This document shows, piece by piece, positions 39,423-48,738 of a DNA stretch of 61,258 nt. Numbering within the stretch: position 1 is the first letter of the stretch; each line of letters starts with the position of its first letter. The stretch covers positions 1 to 61,258 of IMG/VR virus record IMGVR_UViG_3300035204_001041, one strand, 5' to 3'. This DNA comes from a virus. The notes beneath the pieces were generated by a model. The model did not search any database. It was not told the origin of the DNA and saw only the letters and a list, made by a program, of their open reading frames with translations. The translations under genes and the position numbers were made by a program.

Positions 39423-39732
39423 TGTCTGATTGCTCCCCGTTTACTTCTTGCTCGACTGTTGGAACAACATCCACAGCTTCTGTTTCTATTTCTACCTGTT
39501 GTGTTGGTTCTTGTTGGGCAGGCTCTTGGTGGTTTCCTTCACAAATGAAAGAAATCTCTTCTTTTTTGATCACCAATGTGTCTACCGAAATGGTTGGGAA
39601 TGCAGCATCCCCAACACCTATGACGTTGTAAAGTACCAAGTGCGACGAGAGGAGTTGATGTTCCCCCATCTGATCAGCACAAACAGTAACGACTCCATCT
39701 TGAGCCTCCCATCGCACAAGGACTTTACGCAT
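39337..39732 (-). CDS. Hypothetical protein
   Basis: 131 residues. Beta-rich first half, then Glu/Gln/Thr-rich low-complexity and an Arg-rich end (KYVRRRRQDSS). No family is recognised. It overlaps the coiled-coil gene downstream by 86 nt, and the start is 3 nt after the fiber gene's stop. Confidence 0.5.
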   Translation of the reverse strand: MRKVLVRWEAQDGVVTVCADQMGEHQLLSSHLVLYNVIGVGDAAFPTISVDTLVIKKEEISFICEGNHQEPAQQEPTQQVEIETEAVDVVPTVEQEVNGEQSDNGTNGSDTSWGGASRKYVRRRRQDSSAE

Positions 39733-39734
39733 GA

Positions 39735-41519
39735 TTATGCCCAGTATTGGACGTAGAGCACGTCGCCGGATTCTGGAGCAGAACCAAAGGTGACTTGGGT
39801 AGCAGACCCGTTGTCAGCGATTTGGTACTCATCAATGTCATCAGCACCAGAAGACACCTGGGTCAACAACTGACCGTTCCGGGCCACCACTGCAACTCGC
39901 CAACCAGCTTTGAGAATCCGGGTGGTAAGATTGAACACAGTAGCAGTTCCGTCACCTGAAAACTCGTCATAACGAGGAGCAAACGACACCATGCCTGGCT
40001 CAACTGCATCGGAAGCAATGGTCACAGCACCAGTAGAAGCCATGGTAGCGTCTCCGCTCATTGCGACAGGGCCGTAGGCTGACCCATCAGCTACCAGGAA
40101 ATGCCCAGCGGTGTTGGTGGCCATACTCAAGTCATTACCAGCGATGGTCAAATCACCATTGATGGTCGCGTTAGCGCCATTAAGCGTGATTGCTGCGGCC
40201 CCGGTAGAGGAAGCAATGTTGTTTCCTGTCACTTGCAAGTTTCCGGTCACTGCGCTGTTTCCAGAAGAATCGAAGGTGATGCAAGCAGTGCCATCATTGT
40301 CAGCGATAGTGTTTCCGTTGACCTGAAGGTCACCAGTAACAATGGTATCGCAACCACCACCAAGAGTCAGATTGACGCTTGCGGTAGCCATGCTTGCGCC
40401 GATTGTGGCGGAAGCATCAGTGAAGTCAATGCCAGTCATTCCTGCAAGGGTAGTGCTAGACGCACCCAAGGAAACGGCAGTGCTTCCGATGGTAACTGCG
40501 GAGTTCGACAACTTTCCATTTGCAATGCTGCCAGCCAACTGGGCATTCGTAATGGTTCCGGTCAGGCTTGACGTAGGGTAGCCCGTCGCGTCAGCGAGAT
40601 TGAATGCTGGGGTAGCATCGGATGCACCCAGGGCCAAACTAACACCACCAAATGAAACGCTGGAGTTTGCCAGTTTGTCGTTCGCAATAGAACCAGCAAG
40701 CTTGTCGTTGGAAATAGATCCAGCCAACTGAGCATTGGTGATAGTTCCACTGAGGCTCGACGTGGGGTAGTTGGTTGCATCTGACAAGTTGAATGCAGGC
40801 GTGGCATCTGTGGCACCGAGAGCAAGGGTAACCCCACCGATAGCGATGCTGCTATTAGCCAGCTTGGCGTTGGCAATGGAGCCACCGAGCATTGCGTTGG
40901 TGATTCCAGAAGCCTTCACGCGAAGTGCATCAGCGTTGATTTCAAGCGAGGAGTCGTCTACATTGACAGAAAGGGTATTGCCGCTTTTAGCAAGACCATT
41001 TCCAGCAACAATCGAACCAGCGCCGGAGAACTGGGCAAAGGTGATAGCAGTTGTGCCGACAGTCGGGTTGGTGTCGTTTGTGCAGACCCAGCCCGAATCA
41101 GCGTTTACCGTACCACCACGAACGAAAAGCGCCGCGCCTGGGAACTCGCTTGCTTCATCCATGTCGTCTGTGCGGGACCATGCACCGGCTTTGACAGCAT
41201 AGATTCCGTTTTCGGCTCCAGAAGTTTGATCCTTGACCAGAATACGGTCGTCAGCACTAAGGGCGACGCCATCGACAGTCTGTGTTCCCGACAATGTCAG
41301 GTTTGCTGTACTTGCTGCTTTTACCGAGTCTTTCCAGTGAAGGCCGGAAGCAACAGCATCAACATACGACTTCCGAACAAGGTCGTTTGCCGCAGATGGG
41401 TCTTTTGCCCATTGAAGTGTTGCGCCAGAAGTAAAAGCGTAAGAACCGCCGTCAAGCTTGACCTTGTCTGCTGTGACCGCGTCGTTCTTAATTTGGGATG
41501 TGACGAATTGTAGAGCCAT
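39735..41519 (-). CDS. Tail fiber-like protein with internal repeats
   Basis: 594 residues from the ATG at 41519. N-terminal virion-attachment-like region (VRKSYVDAVASGLHWKDSVK), then repeats (LANSSIAIGGVTLALGATDA and LANSSVSFGGVSLALGASDA are about 85 percent alike), and a C-terminal MVSFAPRYDEFSGDGTATVF region. Repeated TITNAQLAGSI blocks are typical of phage fiber shafts. It would bind the host surface. The Shine-Dalgarno GGAG sits in a small hairpin loop (41521-41534). Confidence 0.65.
   Translation of the reverse strand: MALQFVTSQIKNDAVTADKVKLDGGSYAFTSGATLQWAKDPSAANDLVRKSYVDAVASGLHWKDSVKAASTANLTLSGTQTVDGVALSADDRILVKDQTSGAENGIYAVKAGAWSRTDDMDEASEFPGAALFVRGGTVNADSGWVCTNDTNPTVGTTAITFAQFSGAGSIVAGNGLAKSGNTLSVNVDDSSLEINADALRVKASGITNAMLGGSIANAKLANSSIAIGGVTLALGATDATPAFNLSDATNYPTSSLSGTITNAQLAGSISNDKLAGSIANDKLANSSVSFGGVSLALGASDATPAFNLADATGYPTSSLTGTITNAQLAGSIANGKLSNSAVTIGSTAVSLGASSTTLAGMTGIDFTDASATIGASMATASVNLTLGGGCDTIVTGDLQVNGNTIADNDGTACITFDSSGNSAVTGNLQVTGNNIASSTGAAAITLNGANATINGDLTIAGNDLSMATNTAGHFLVADGSAYGPVAMSGDATMASTGAVTIASDAVEPGMVSFAPRYDEFSGDGTATVFNLTTRILKAGWRVAVVARNGQLLTQVSSGADDIDEYQIADNGSATQVTFGSAPESGDVLYVQYWA
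40531..40866. repeat. Two tandem repeats inside the fiber gene
   Basis: Copies at about 40531-40678 and 40720-40866 encode near-identical blocks of about 49 residues (ANSSxxxGGVxLALGAxDATPAFNL...). Intragenic shaft repeats, recombinogenic in principle. Confidence 0.65.
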
Positions 41520-41545
41520 TGTACTACTCCAGTAGTGTAGTGGGG

Positions 41546-41569
41546 TAAAATTGCAGTGGAATACTGCAA
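41546..41569 (-). terminator. Intrinsic terminator
   Basis: On the minus strand TTGCAGT-ATTCC-ACTGCAA then TTTTA. Perfect 7-bp stem upstream of the fiber gene start and downstream of the gene at 41619. Confidence 0.7.
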
Positions 41570-41618
41570 CCAATAAATATCAGAAGTTAGGCGTACTTGG
41601 CACCTGCTTTTTAATTTT

Positions 41619-42005
41619 TCAGCTAGCGGGTTCGTATACTGCCACAAGGATTGATCCAGAAGGCGCAGCTTCACCAAACTGAGTACTGAACGTATTTGCA
41701 CTTTGAACAGTGACTTCTTTGCCTGATCCAGTTCGTTGCCTGGCCCCATTGAAGTAAACAACCAAGCTGGTTCCTACAAAATTTTGCTCTGTAGTAAACA
41801 ATGTTCTCTCACTGTCCACTTGTGCAGTAAGATCTTCTTCTACTGTAGCCGGTGCCCCGCCATCGGCTGCGGGGTACCAAGCTTGATTGCTTGAGTCCCA
41901 TTTAAGGACATACCCATTGGTGGTTGCGCCAGTGACATCATCGCGCAATTTAGGTGCATGGTTGGCGCGATTTAGAAGAACAAGCCTTTCTTTTTCAGCA
42001 GCCAT
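41619..42005 (-). CDS. Small virion protein
   Basis: 128 residues from the ATG at 42005. VTGATTNGYVLKWDSSNQAW (about 24-43) is the pattern of small phage fiber-attachment or virion proteins, and the second half is beta-rich (FVGTSLVVYFNGARQRTGSG). A tail-tip or fiber-adaptor role is likely. Confidence 0.55.
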   Translation of the reverse strand: MAAEKERLVLLNRANHAPKLRDDVTGATTNGYVLKWDSSNQAWYPAADGGAPATVEEDLTAQVDSERTLFTTEQNFVGTSLVVYFNGARQRTGSGKEVTVQSANTFSTQFGEAAPSGSILVAVYEPAS

Positions 42006-42015
42006 ATGCCCTGCT

Positions 42016-43680
42016 CTACACTGATGAAGTGGAAACTTGCCCACCTAGTTTAGAATAATAGGGCGACCAAACCCTAATGCCTAGAACAACCAAGCCGGTT
42101 GTGTAAGTAATAGATACAACTGTTGCTGCCATCTCTTCCCAAGAAAAGTCTGAGTCGGTGAGCTTTATGTTATCGCCCAAAGATACAGAGAATAAAGCCG
42201 AGGCTATACATTCGTATTCTACATAATACGATGGCAAAGCCAAGTGGGAAACCAGCCAGTCTAGTACAATGCCTGCGGTATTATCGTCGTTGATATAGGG
42301 GCACTGTATCGTTTCGTGTTGGCGCATCCCTATATTCTGTGTGCTTATTTGGCAGATTGGATTGTTTGTGTGGTCTGCTACCGCTACTCCCTCGTAAACA
42401 TCTTCCATTGCATTGAACTTGTACTCAACGGTAAAGCTGTTGTAGCACTTGTTTTTAGCTTGTTCTGCAATAGCAGTAGACCTGTGCATCACTGGATACG
42501 CTTGAGCATTCAATGTGAAACCAGACTTTGGGCCATTCCTGTCAATGACAACAGGCCCATACCCGCCAATCATCCACGCCATGCTGACCATTGGAAAGTT
42601 TGCAAGCAACCCAGTTTCAATGAACGATAAAGTGCCAGCATCATTGTTAGAGCCAGAGTTAACCAAGGTAGTAGCCGCCATAGACGCACACCTTGAGATG
42701 CTCCTTGTAAAAGCATGATAGTTGATGCTTGCTTTAGAAAAAGCAGTGTAGTTCTCAACTAAGTAAAGCGCCTGGCTCACTGGGTTTGGAGTAGAGTCAC
42801 CACCCCTAACTTCCACATAAACTGATTCCGTGTAGTCAGTTGAGGGGTTGTTTGTAAGCTCTACCCCTATGTATGGGACACCATCTGAATCTGAGCTAAA
42901 CACAGACCACCCGTAAGTAATGTCGCCTGTTCCGTAGCCAACACCATCTACATAAATCTGATCTGAACCACCCGTATCAATCACCGCATTGCCTAAACAC
43001 GCCATTAGTCTTTGTGTCCCACTTGCGCCGATTGTCCACACACAAGGAACATACTCGTACTTGTTCAAGACAATAGGGAATCTAAACCCAATAGATTCTT
43101 TAGGCGCTGATGGGAACTTTTTTTCGTCTACGACATACGGTGGCAAAGACAGGTCCATTGACTCTTTTGGATCTGTAATGCTGAACTCTACTGTCCCTCC
43201 ACCTTCATTTGAAAACGTAACCCCATCATCCATTTCACCGCGCATCATTACAATGCGGTTGTCATAATCACCGCCATCATATTGAAGAGATACCTCAGCT
43301 ACGCCAGCCAGCAACCGGCCATTGCCAATAATGGAAGATGCGTCTACCAACTCATTAGGCAGAAGGAACGAGAATGATCTGGCAGAGCTACTACTGTCAC
43401 CAAGATCAACTCTAGTTGAGATCGAAGGTTCATCACCCATTACTGGGAGGTAGTTGTAAGACTTTCCAGTAGATGAAGAGGTAGTGCTACAAGCCCTGCT
43501 TGAAATAAACACTCGCTTGTCCACGCCAAAAACAACGTCAATACACACGATCAAACCGCGAAGATCTGGGTCTACTCTTAGGTAGTCCAGCCAATAGGTA
43601 GTGATCGGCCCTTGGCCTGAGTATTCAGTTGAATCCCAAACCCTAAAAGCTGGGTGATCTGTGTAAAGCGTAGAAGACAC
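42016..43680 (-). CDS. Tail tip / hub-like protein
   Basis: 554 residues, GTG start with GAGGAGATCTAGGG. Long beta-rich protein between the giant receptor-like protein and the small adaptor. Position after the tape measure suggests a tail-tip hub or distal tail protein, but no specific family (Dit, Tal, gp27-like) was recognised. Few Cys. Confidence 0.5.
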   Translation of the reverse strand: MSSTLYTDHPAFRVWDSTEYSGQGPITTYWLDYLRVDPDLRGLIVCIDVVFGVDKRVFISSRACSTTSSSTGKSYNYLPVMGDEPSISTRVDLGDSSSSARSFSFLLPNELVDASSIIGNGRLLAGVAEVSLQYDGGDYDNRIVMMRGEMDDGVTFSNEGGGTVEFSITDPKESMDLSLPPYVVDEKKFPSAPKESIGFRFPIVLNKYEYVPCVWTIGASGTQRLMACLGNAVIDTGGSDQIYVDGVGYGTGDITYGWSVFSSDSDGVPYIGVELTNNPSTDYTESVYVEVRGGDSTPNPVSQALYLVENYTAFSKASINYHAFTRSISRCASMAATTLVNSGSNNDAGTLSFIETGLLANFPMVSMAWMIGGYGPVVIDRNGPKSGFTLNAQAYPVMHRSTAIAEQAKNKCYNSFTVEYKFNAMEDVYEGVAVADHTNNPICQISTQNIGMRQHETIQCPYINDDNTAGIVLDWLVSHLALPSYYVEYECIASALFSVSLGDNIKLTDSDFSWEEMAATVVSITYTTGLVVLGIRVWSPYYSKLGGQVSTSSV

Positions 43681-43682
43681 CC

Positions 43683-46600
43683 CTAGATCTCCTCTTCAAA
43701 CTTCACTGCTACATCACCAACTTGGTACCACTTGCTTGTGTTTTCATCATACGCCCAGCCTACATTCTGGTTGTTAGTGCCGGACATAAACCGGCAGTAC
43801 ATTGTGTTTTCGTTTGTTGGGCCGCTGGTATCCAAACAAAGCACCATTGGGTTTTCCGAATAACCAGCAACCTCACTGATCATAGACCTCAAGCTTTCCC
43901 TCCAACGATCTACATCGCCCACAACCTTGCCCGTCAAAACTTTCCTTGGGTCGCCTTGCTTATACGCGGTTCTAATCCCGCTTTTTGAGGTGTAAAGAAC
44001 CACATTTCCAGCCTGGGCATCGGTCATTGCCCAATCCATCGGTACGGTAAATGGCAACGTAAGGCCAGCGACAATGTTGCTGATCTTGAAATAACCTTCA
44101 GGTGGGTTGGGGTTGGTTGCAGTTGTTCCGCCAGAAGTCATGGCCAACGTCATTTCGTTGTATTCCATGTCTTGGTCAAAGAAGAAGGTTTTATTTCCGC
44201 TGTAAATGTGGAGTGTAGAAAGCACACTTACTGCATTTTGCATAAGCGTATTCAAGCCAGAGATAGCAATCCAGTTGCCCCTATTTCCAGAAATCTGGTA
44301 AGAGGTCTTGTTTCCGTTTAGTGCTTCAATGTCTACATACTTTCCAGCCAACTCATTTTCTCTCCACTTAGCTGCATCGTTGTACGGCACACTGAACGAA
44401 AGCTTTGTGTTGCTTGTTCCTGCTGCACCCTGATCGCCTAAGCTAACAATAGAGCTTGTGTATTCAGTGAAGTCGATAGAGAAGCTTGTGCTCGCACCTG
44501 GGTATTGGTAGCTGAGCGTCATATTGCGAGTGTTAGCCCCCCACACACTAAACGCTCTATGCACAAAGCTGTGCATGTAACCGTCATTGCTGGCTTGCCC
44601 TGCCCGCCATGCCAGTGTTTCTGTAGAACCCCCTCCAAGATTATTGGAGCGCCACTCATACTTCTTAGAAGCAAGTGGTAAGCGATCAATCCCATATTGA
44701 AAGTCGATCTTGCCTGTGTAGGTGTCTCTGACCATGGCAGAGTTACCGCCCCACCTAGCCTTCACACCCTGAGCCAACCCCTGGCCCCAAGGGGCGCATG
44801 GAAACCCTCGATTGTTAGCGGTTTCATTAAAATCAACCTGCGAGAGAGAGCCGCCTTGGTTTAGGCGAGAAATAAGAAACTGCGACCACTCCGAAATTAC
44901 TGGTGTGGAGCCACCTGTTGGTGTTGGGCCAATGCCTAAGCTTCCAAACCATACAGCCTCTTGCTCGTTAGGATTGTTAGACATTGTCTCGTAAGACAAA
45001 GTCAACAGCCCTGAAGAAACCCATTGCGGGTACCGAACACCATGAAGGCCAACGATTAGCTCACAGTATTGGTTGGTTGTTCCGGCCCCACTATTACGAT
45101 GCTTGTCATCATACAGTGCTAGCCTACAATCCATTGTCGCGTTGTACGAAGCCTTAGTAAGCGCGTACAAAGACGTACCGGCTACACTGTCGTAAACGTG
45201 GAATACAAAGTTGCTTCCACTTCTAACCATGTCCACAGTAACGACTGCTTGGCGAGTAGCACCAACCGTACCGTTGAAGCTATTGACAATACGAGCAGAC
45301 ACGCCTGTGATTGGACCATTAGGTGCTAAAGCAGAGGTAGAGCTAGTAGTTGCTGTCCATGTTGGGCTTGCTGGTGACAAACCATCTGGCATTTGATTTA
45401 GATTGATAGTCCACGCAATAAGCCCCCTGCTACCAATGCTTTGAGTCAAACCTGACGTAGCATTTTTAGAAAAAATCTTATACAGGTTGGATCTGTTGTT
45501 CACATTGTCGATGTCGCTAGTGATTTCAAGCAGCAAGTCCTCACTGTCAATCTCGATAGTTGCTGCGCCTGCGCCTGAAGCTACTTGCTGGGCTGTCCAA
45601 AAACGATTCGCAGCAACAGGCATTGTTGCCGCTGTTGCAGAGCCATCAGGGCACCCCATAGAGGCATTCCAATAAGCACAAGCCATGCCTTGGGGGAATG
45701 GTGCCCTCCATTCATTTTCTGCTCTTAGCGGCCTATATGACCAACCGCCCCACTCTAAAACACGAGTCCCAGTAAGGGCTGTACTTTGATCAGCAGAATC
45801 ATAAACCCGGTGCCCGGTAATGATCCGATCACCTGCCCAAACACCACGAATGAATGTTGGAGTATAGGCTTGTGATCCATTCATTCCAAGATAGTCACGC
45901 TGCTCAGAGTTGGAGTACGATCCCCACGATCCAGCAGTATGGTTGGTCACATTGTAATTTGGTGCGCCATCATTCTTATAGACTGAAATGTCTTCTAAAC
46001 GATCAATGGGGATGATTCTAGAAGTAAGCCCATGCCACCCTAAATCAGTTAGGTTTCCAGACGAAGCGTCGTAGCTTGGCAAGTAAGAATTACCAAACAC
46101 GAAAACGTCGGAAGGCCCTGCCACTGCACAGAACGCTTGAGGGACGTATAGGTTGTTCTTTACCGTATAGTTAGTGGCAAGGTAAGAGACAGGGGAAGCC
46201 ACTTCCTCCATTTTCCCATCTCTAAATGCAGTAAAAACCGCAACTTCCCTAGACCCATAAGTAGTGCCAGGGCTTGGTCCCCATTGCGCAGCATACATAA
46301 TGAAGGTCCCATCACCAGCAGGGGATCCGCAAATGCTAAAAACTTTCTCTACATCTGCCAATGCACTACTGCTCAGGCTTCCAGGGAAGCCTTGCTTTTC
46401 CCTCACACCAGCATTTGGATCTTGGTTTCCTGTAGAGGAATCTACACCGTAGACATTCTTCCACGAAGCTCCACGGTTTGAAGAGGCAAGTGCATAAAAG
46501 CCTCTCTCATTAGAAGAGATCCCGACCTCGACAAGCCCCATGTAAAACCAGTTTCCAGAAACGGCGACTTGGAATGCATCTAAAGTCCTGTACCCTTCAA

Positions 46601-48728
46601 AGTAATTTTGAATGATCCCATCTTCTTCAAACAACCAGTTTAGGCCGCCATCTGTAGAAGTGTATCGGGCAATGTCGTACCAATCACTAACCCAGGCCGT
46701 ACCAGATTCCGCTGCCGGGGTTGTATACCCGATGAACATATGCATGACGCCATCATCAGTCTCTACAATACTCAGGCCCCAAGTGGAACTAATGTCAGCC
46801 ATGTAGTTGACTGTGTTTGTTCCAGAAGTTTCTAAGTTTCTATTAGTAAGCAAACTTAGCTTGGCAAAGCTGAAAACAGACTCGTACCCACTGTCATAAG
46901 TGCCGTACATGCTGTTGTTTTTGTATGCTATTTCAATCTGGTTGTTCCTAAGCCGGTAGAACAGCACCCGATCATATTGCGTGGAATAAGCTACCTCTAA
47001 AAACTTGCCTACCCCTCCGCCAGCGCCAAGCGTGCCTGTACCCTCGGCAAATGGTTCATAAGCAACCCAGGGCAGTTTAGGGTCGTCGTACCCCATGTAG
47101 AAGCTTGCAGACGGGTTTGCAGGGAATTCTTTAAATCCCCACAACCACTCTGCATCTTCAAGAAGTCCGCCACTTTGGGCTATTCTCAAGTTTAGGTCTT
47201 GCGGTGTCCTATAAACAGTCGGGCCTTGATCTTCTAGCCATGTGCCCTGAAGGAAGGCAAGCATATTCCCGTCGTTGATTGCATCCGGGTAAGAAGAACC
47301 AGGGTATGGCCCACGCTGCGTAAAGCTGTACCCAATCGTTGCTGTAGTGTCGTACTTGTTGTCTTTCAATAGCTCAGGATCTTGAAAGATAAGTGCGCTT
47401 TTGGGTGATGTATCTGTTCGGGTAGAAGCTTTTAGCGCACGCCTTTTCTTATTCCAAAGAACCTCTGAGGTGAGGCTATACAGGTGATTCCTGTCGCCTA
47501 AGCCGCCCCCTCCAACAAAAGTGACATCAACAACTAAGTTGGCATGATCAATATCAGAAAGCTCAATGACATCAGTTCCAAGCCAGCCTGATCCATAAGG
47601 AATAACTTGCATTAGGATAGCGGAAGACGTACCACCGTATGCTTCTGTTTGGGTGGATACCCCGTATTCACCACTAGCTGCCTTCTGGCTGCCATCTCTT
47701 GTTAGAGATGCACCGACTGTAGTAGAAGCACTGTGCCCTGTAATGGGCGCACAAGCATTTACAGCGACAATAGTAGGCGGAGTGTAGTCAGTATTAATCA
47801 CTGCCGAAGCAGGCTTTACATTCACCTTTATAGACAAAGTGCCTGCATCAATACAGTCTGCACTCGTAGTGGTGTTGATCGTAGTAAGCGCAGTCAACAC
47901 TGCTGCATCTGTTGCTGTGCTCGCCTGGTCAGTAAAAGAGCCACGGTTGACAATGCGTTGTGTTGGCAAACCGAAAATATAGTGATCGAGGTTAGTAGGA
48001 TCATCGAAAGACGAGTTTACATCAGCAAAGATCTCTGACTCGTTATGAACCACCACGTCATCAATATAGAAGTTTTGGACACTGGTAGTCCCTGGCCACC
48101 CAAACTCAAATGTTTCCCATGTTGCGGAACTGCCACTGTCTGTTCGCTTGTGCTCAGTGACCCCATTGATAGCAAGCCTGTAATAGCGTGTAGTTAAATA
48201 CTGATATGCCCCGAAAGTAATCCAATACCACTTCCCTTTTTCCAGGGGCGTAGGGACAGTTTTCCCAGTAGCACCGCTTCCGGTGTTGTTAAGGGAAATG
48301 CCAAGCGCATAATCGCCTGTGCTTGTCGCAATAGGCATAAGTGAGGGGCCTGGTGCAGTACCATCAGCCGTTGTCCTAATAATGCAAAGGGGATCATTTG
48401 CAGTGCTGGCATCTCCATCAGCCCTAAAAGCAAACGAGACAGTAAAAGACTGAAATGATTGGGCAGTTCCACCAGACGACATGCGAATAGACTGTGGGCC
48501 TACTGTTTGATTGGTCCTGTCGAGCTTCAAGGAGTACTTACTAGATGCGCCACCCGTGGCACTACCAGCGCTGTGGACAACGGTAGAAGCAAAGTCCGGG
48601 TAGTTTCCAGATCCGTCATCTGTGACGCGCCAACCAGAAGCACCATACGCACCACCAGTCGCAATAGCGTTTAGGTAAGCGTCATACGCATGACCAGTTT
48701 CAAATCCATGATGCCAGATCCAGCCCAT
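43683..48728 (-). CDS. Giant tail protein with lectin-like and sialidase-like regions
   Basis: 1,681 residues. The N-terminal region (about 1-215) has the strands of a concanavalin A/LamG-type lectin fold (FTVSFAFRADG, KGKWYWITFGAYQYL, IDDVVVHN). The middle contains two Asp-box-like motifs, TSTDGGLNWLF and ASSNRGASWK, of the kind found in sialidase beta propellers. The C-terminal part is beta-rich. These features suggest a receptor-binding or glycan-cleaving tail protein. Activity is not certain: catalytic residues of sialidases were not identified. Confidence 0.6.
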   Translation of the reverse strand: MGWIWHHGFETGHAYDAYLNAIATGGAYGASGWRVTDDGSGNYPDFASTVVHSAGSATGGASSKYSLKLDRTNQTVGPQSIRMSSGGTAQSFQSFTVSFAFRADGDASTANDPLCIIRTTADGTAPGPSLMPIATSTGDYALGISLNNTGSGATGKTVPTPLEKGKWYWITFGAYQYLTTRYYRLAINGVTEHKRTDSGSSATWETFEFGWPGTTSVQNFYIDDVVVHNESEIFADVNSSFDDPTNLDHYIFGLPTQRIVNRGSFTDQASTATDAAVLTALTTINTTTSADCIDAGTLSIKVNVKPASAVINTDYTPPTIVAVNACAPITGHSASTTVGASLTRDGSQKAASGEYGVSTQTEAYGGTSSAILMQVIPYGSGWLGTDVIELSDIDHANLVVDVTFVGGGGLGDRNHLYSLTSEVLWNKKRRALKASTRTDTSPKSALIFQDPELLKDNKYDTTATIGYSFTQRGPYPGSSYPDAINDGNMLAFLQGTWLEDQGPTVYRTPQDLNLRIAQSGGLLEDAEWLWGFKEFPANPSASFYMGYDDPKLPWVAYEPFAEGTGTLGAGGGVGKFLEVAYSTQYDRVLFYRLRNNQIEIAYKNNSMYGTYDSGYESVFSFAKLSLLTNRNLETSGTNTVNYMADISSTWGLSIVETDDGVMHMFIGYTTPAAESGTAWVSDWYDIARYTSTDGGLNWLFEEDGIIQNYFEGYRTLDAFQVAVSGNWFYMGLVEVGISSNERGFYALASSNRGASWKNVYGVDSSTGNQDPNAGVREKQGFPGSLSSSALADVEKVFSICGSPAGDGTFIMYAAQWGPSPGTTYGSREVAVFTAFRDGKMEEVASPVSYLATNYTVKNNLYVPQAFCAVAGPSDVFVFGNSYLPSYDASSGNLTDLGWHGLTSRIIPIDRLEDISVYKNDGAPNYNVTNHTAGSWGSYSNSEQRDYLGMNGSQAYTPTFIRGVWAGDRIITGHRVYDSADQSTALTGTRVLEWGGWSYRPLRAENEWRAPFPQGMACAYWNASMGCPDGSATAATMPVAANRFWTAQQVASGAGAATIEIDSEDLLLEITSDIDNVNNRSNLYKIFSKNATSGLTQSIGSRGLIAWTINLNQMPDGLSPASPTWTATTSSTSALAPNGPITGVSARIVNSFNGTVGATRQAVVTVDMVRSGSNFVFHVYDSVAGTSLYALTKASYNATMDCRLALYDDKHRNSGAGTTNQYCELIVGLHGVRYPQWVSSGLLTLSYETMSNNPNEQEAVWFGSLGIGPTPTGGSTPVISEWSQFLISRLNQGGSLSQVDFNETANNRGFPCAPWGQGLAQGVKARWGGNSAMVRDTYTGKIDFQYGIDRLPLASKKYEWRSNNLGGGSTETLAWRAGQASNDGYMHSFVHRAFSVWGANTRNMTLSYQYPGASTSFSIDFTEYTSSIVSLGDQGAAGTSNTKLSFSVPYNDAAKWRENELAGKYVDIEALNGNKTSYQISGNRGNWIAISGLNTLMQNAVSVLSTLHIYSGNKTFFFDQDMEYNEMTLAMTSGGTTATNPNPPEGYFKISNIVAGLTLPFTVPMDWAMTDAQAGNVVLYTSKSGIRTAYKQGDPRKVLTGKVVGDVDRWRESLRSMISEVAGYSENPMVLCLDTSGPTNENTMYCRFMSGTNNQNVGWAYDENTSKWYQVGDVAVKFEEEI

Positions 48729-48738
48729 TTAAACCTCT

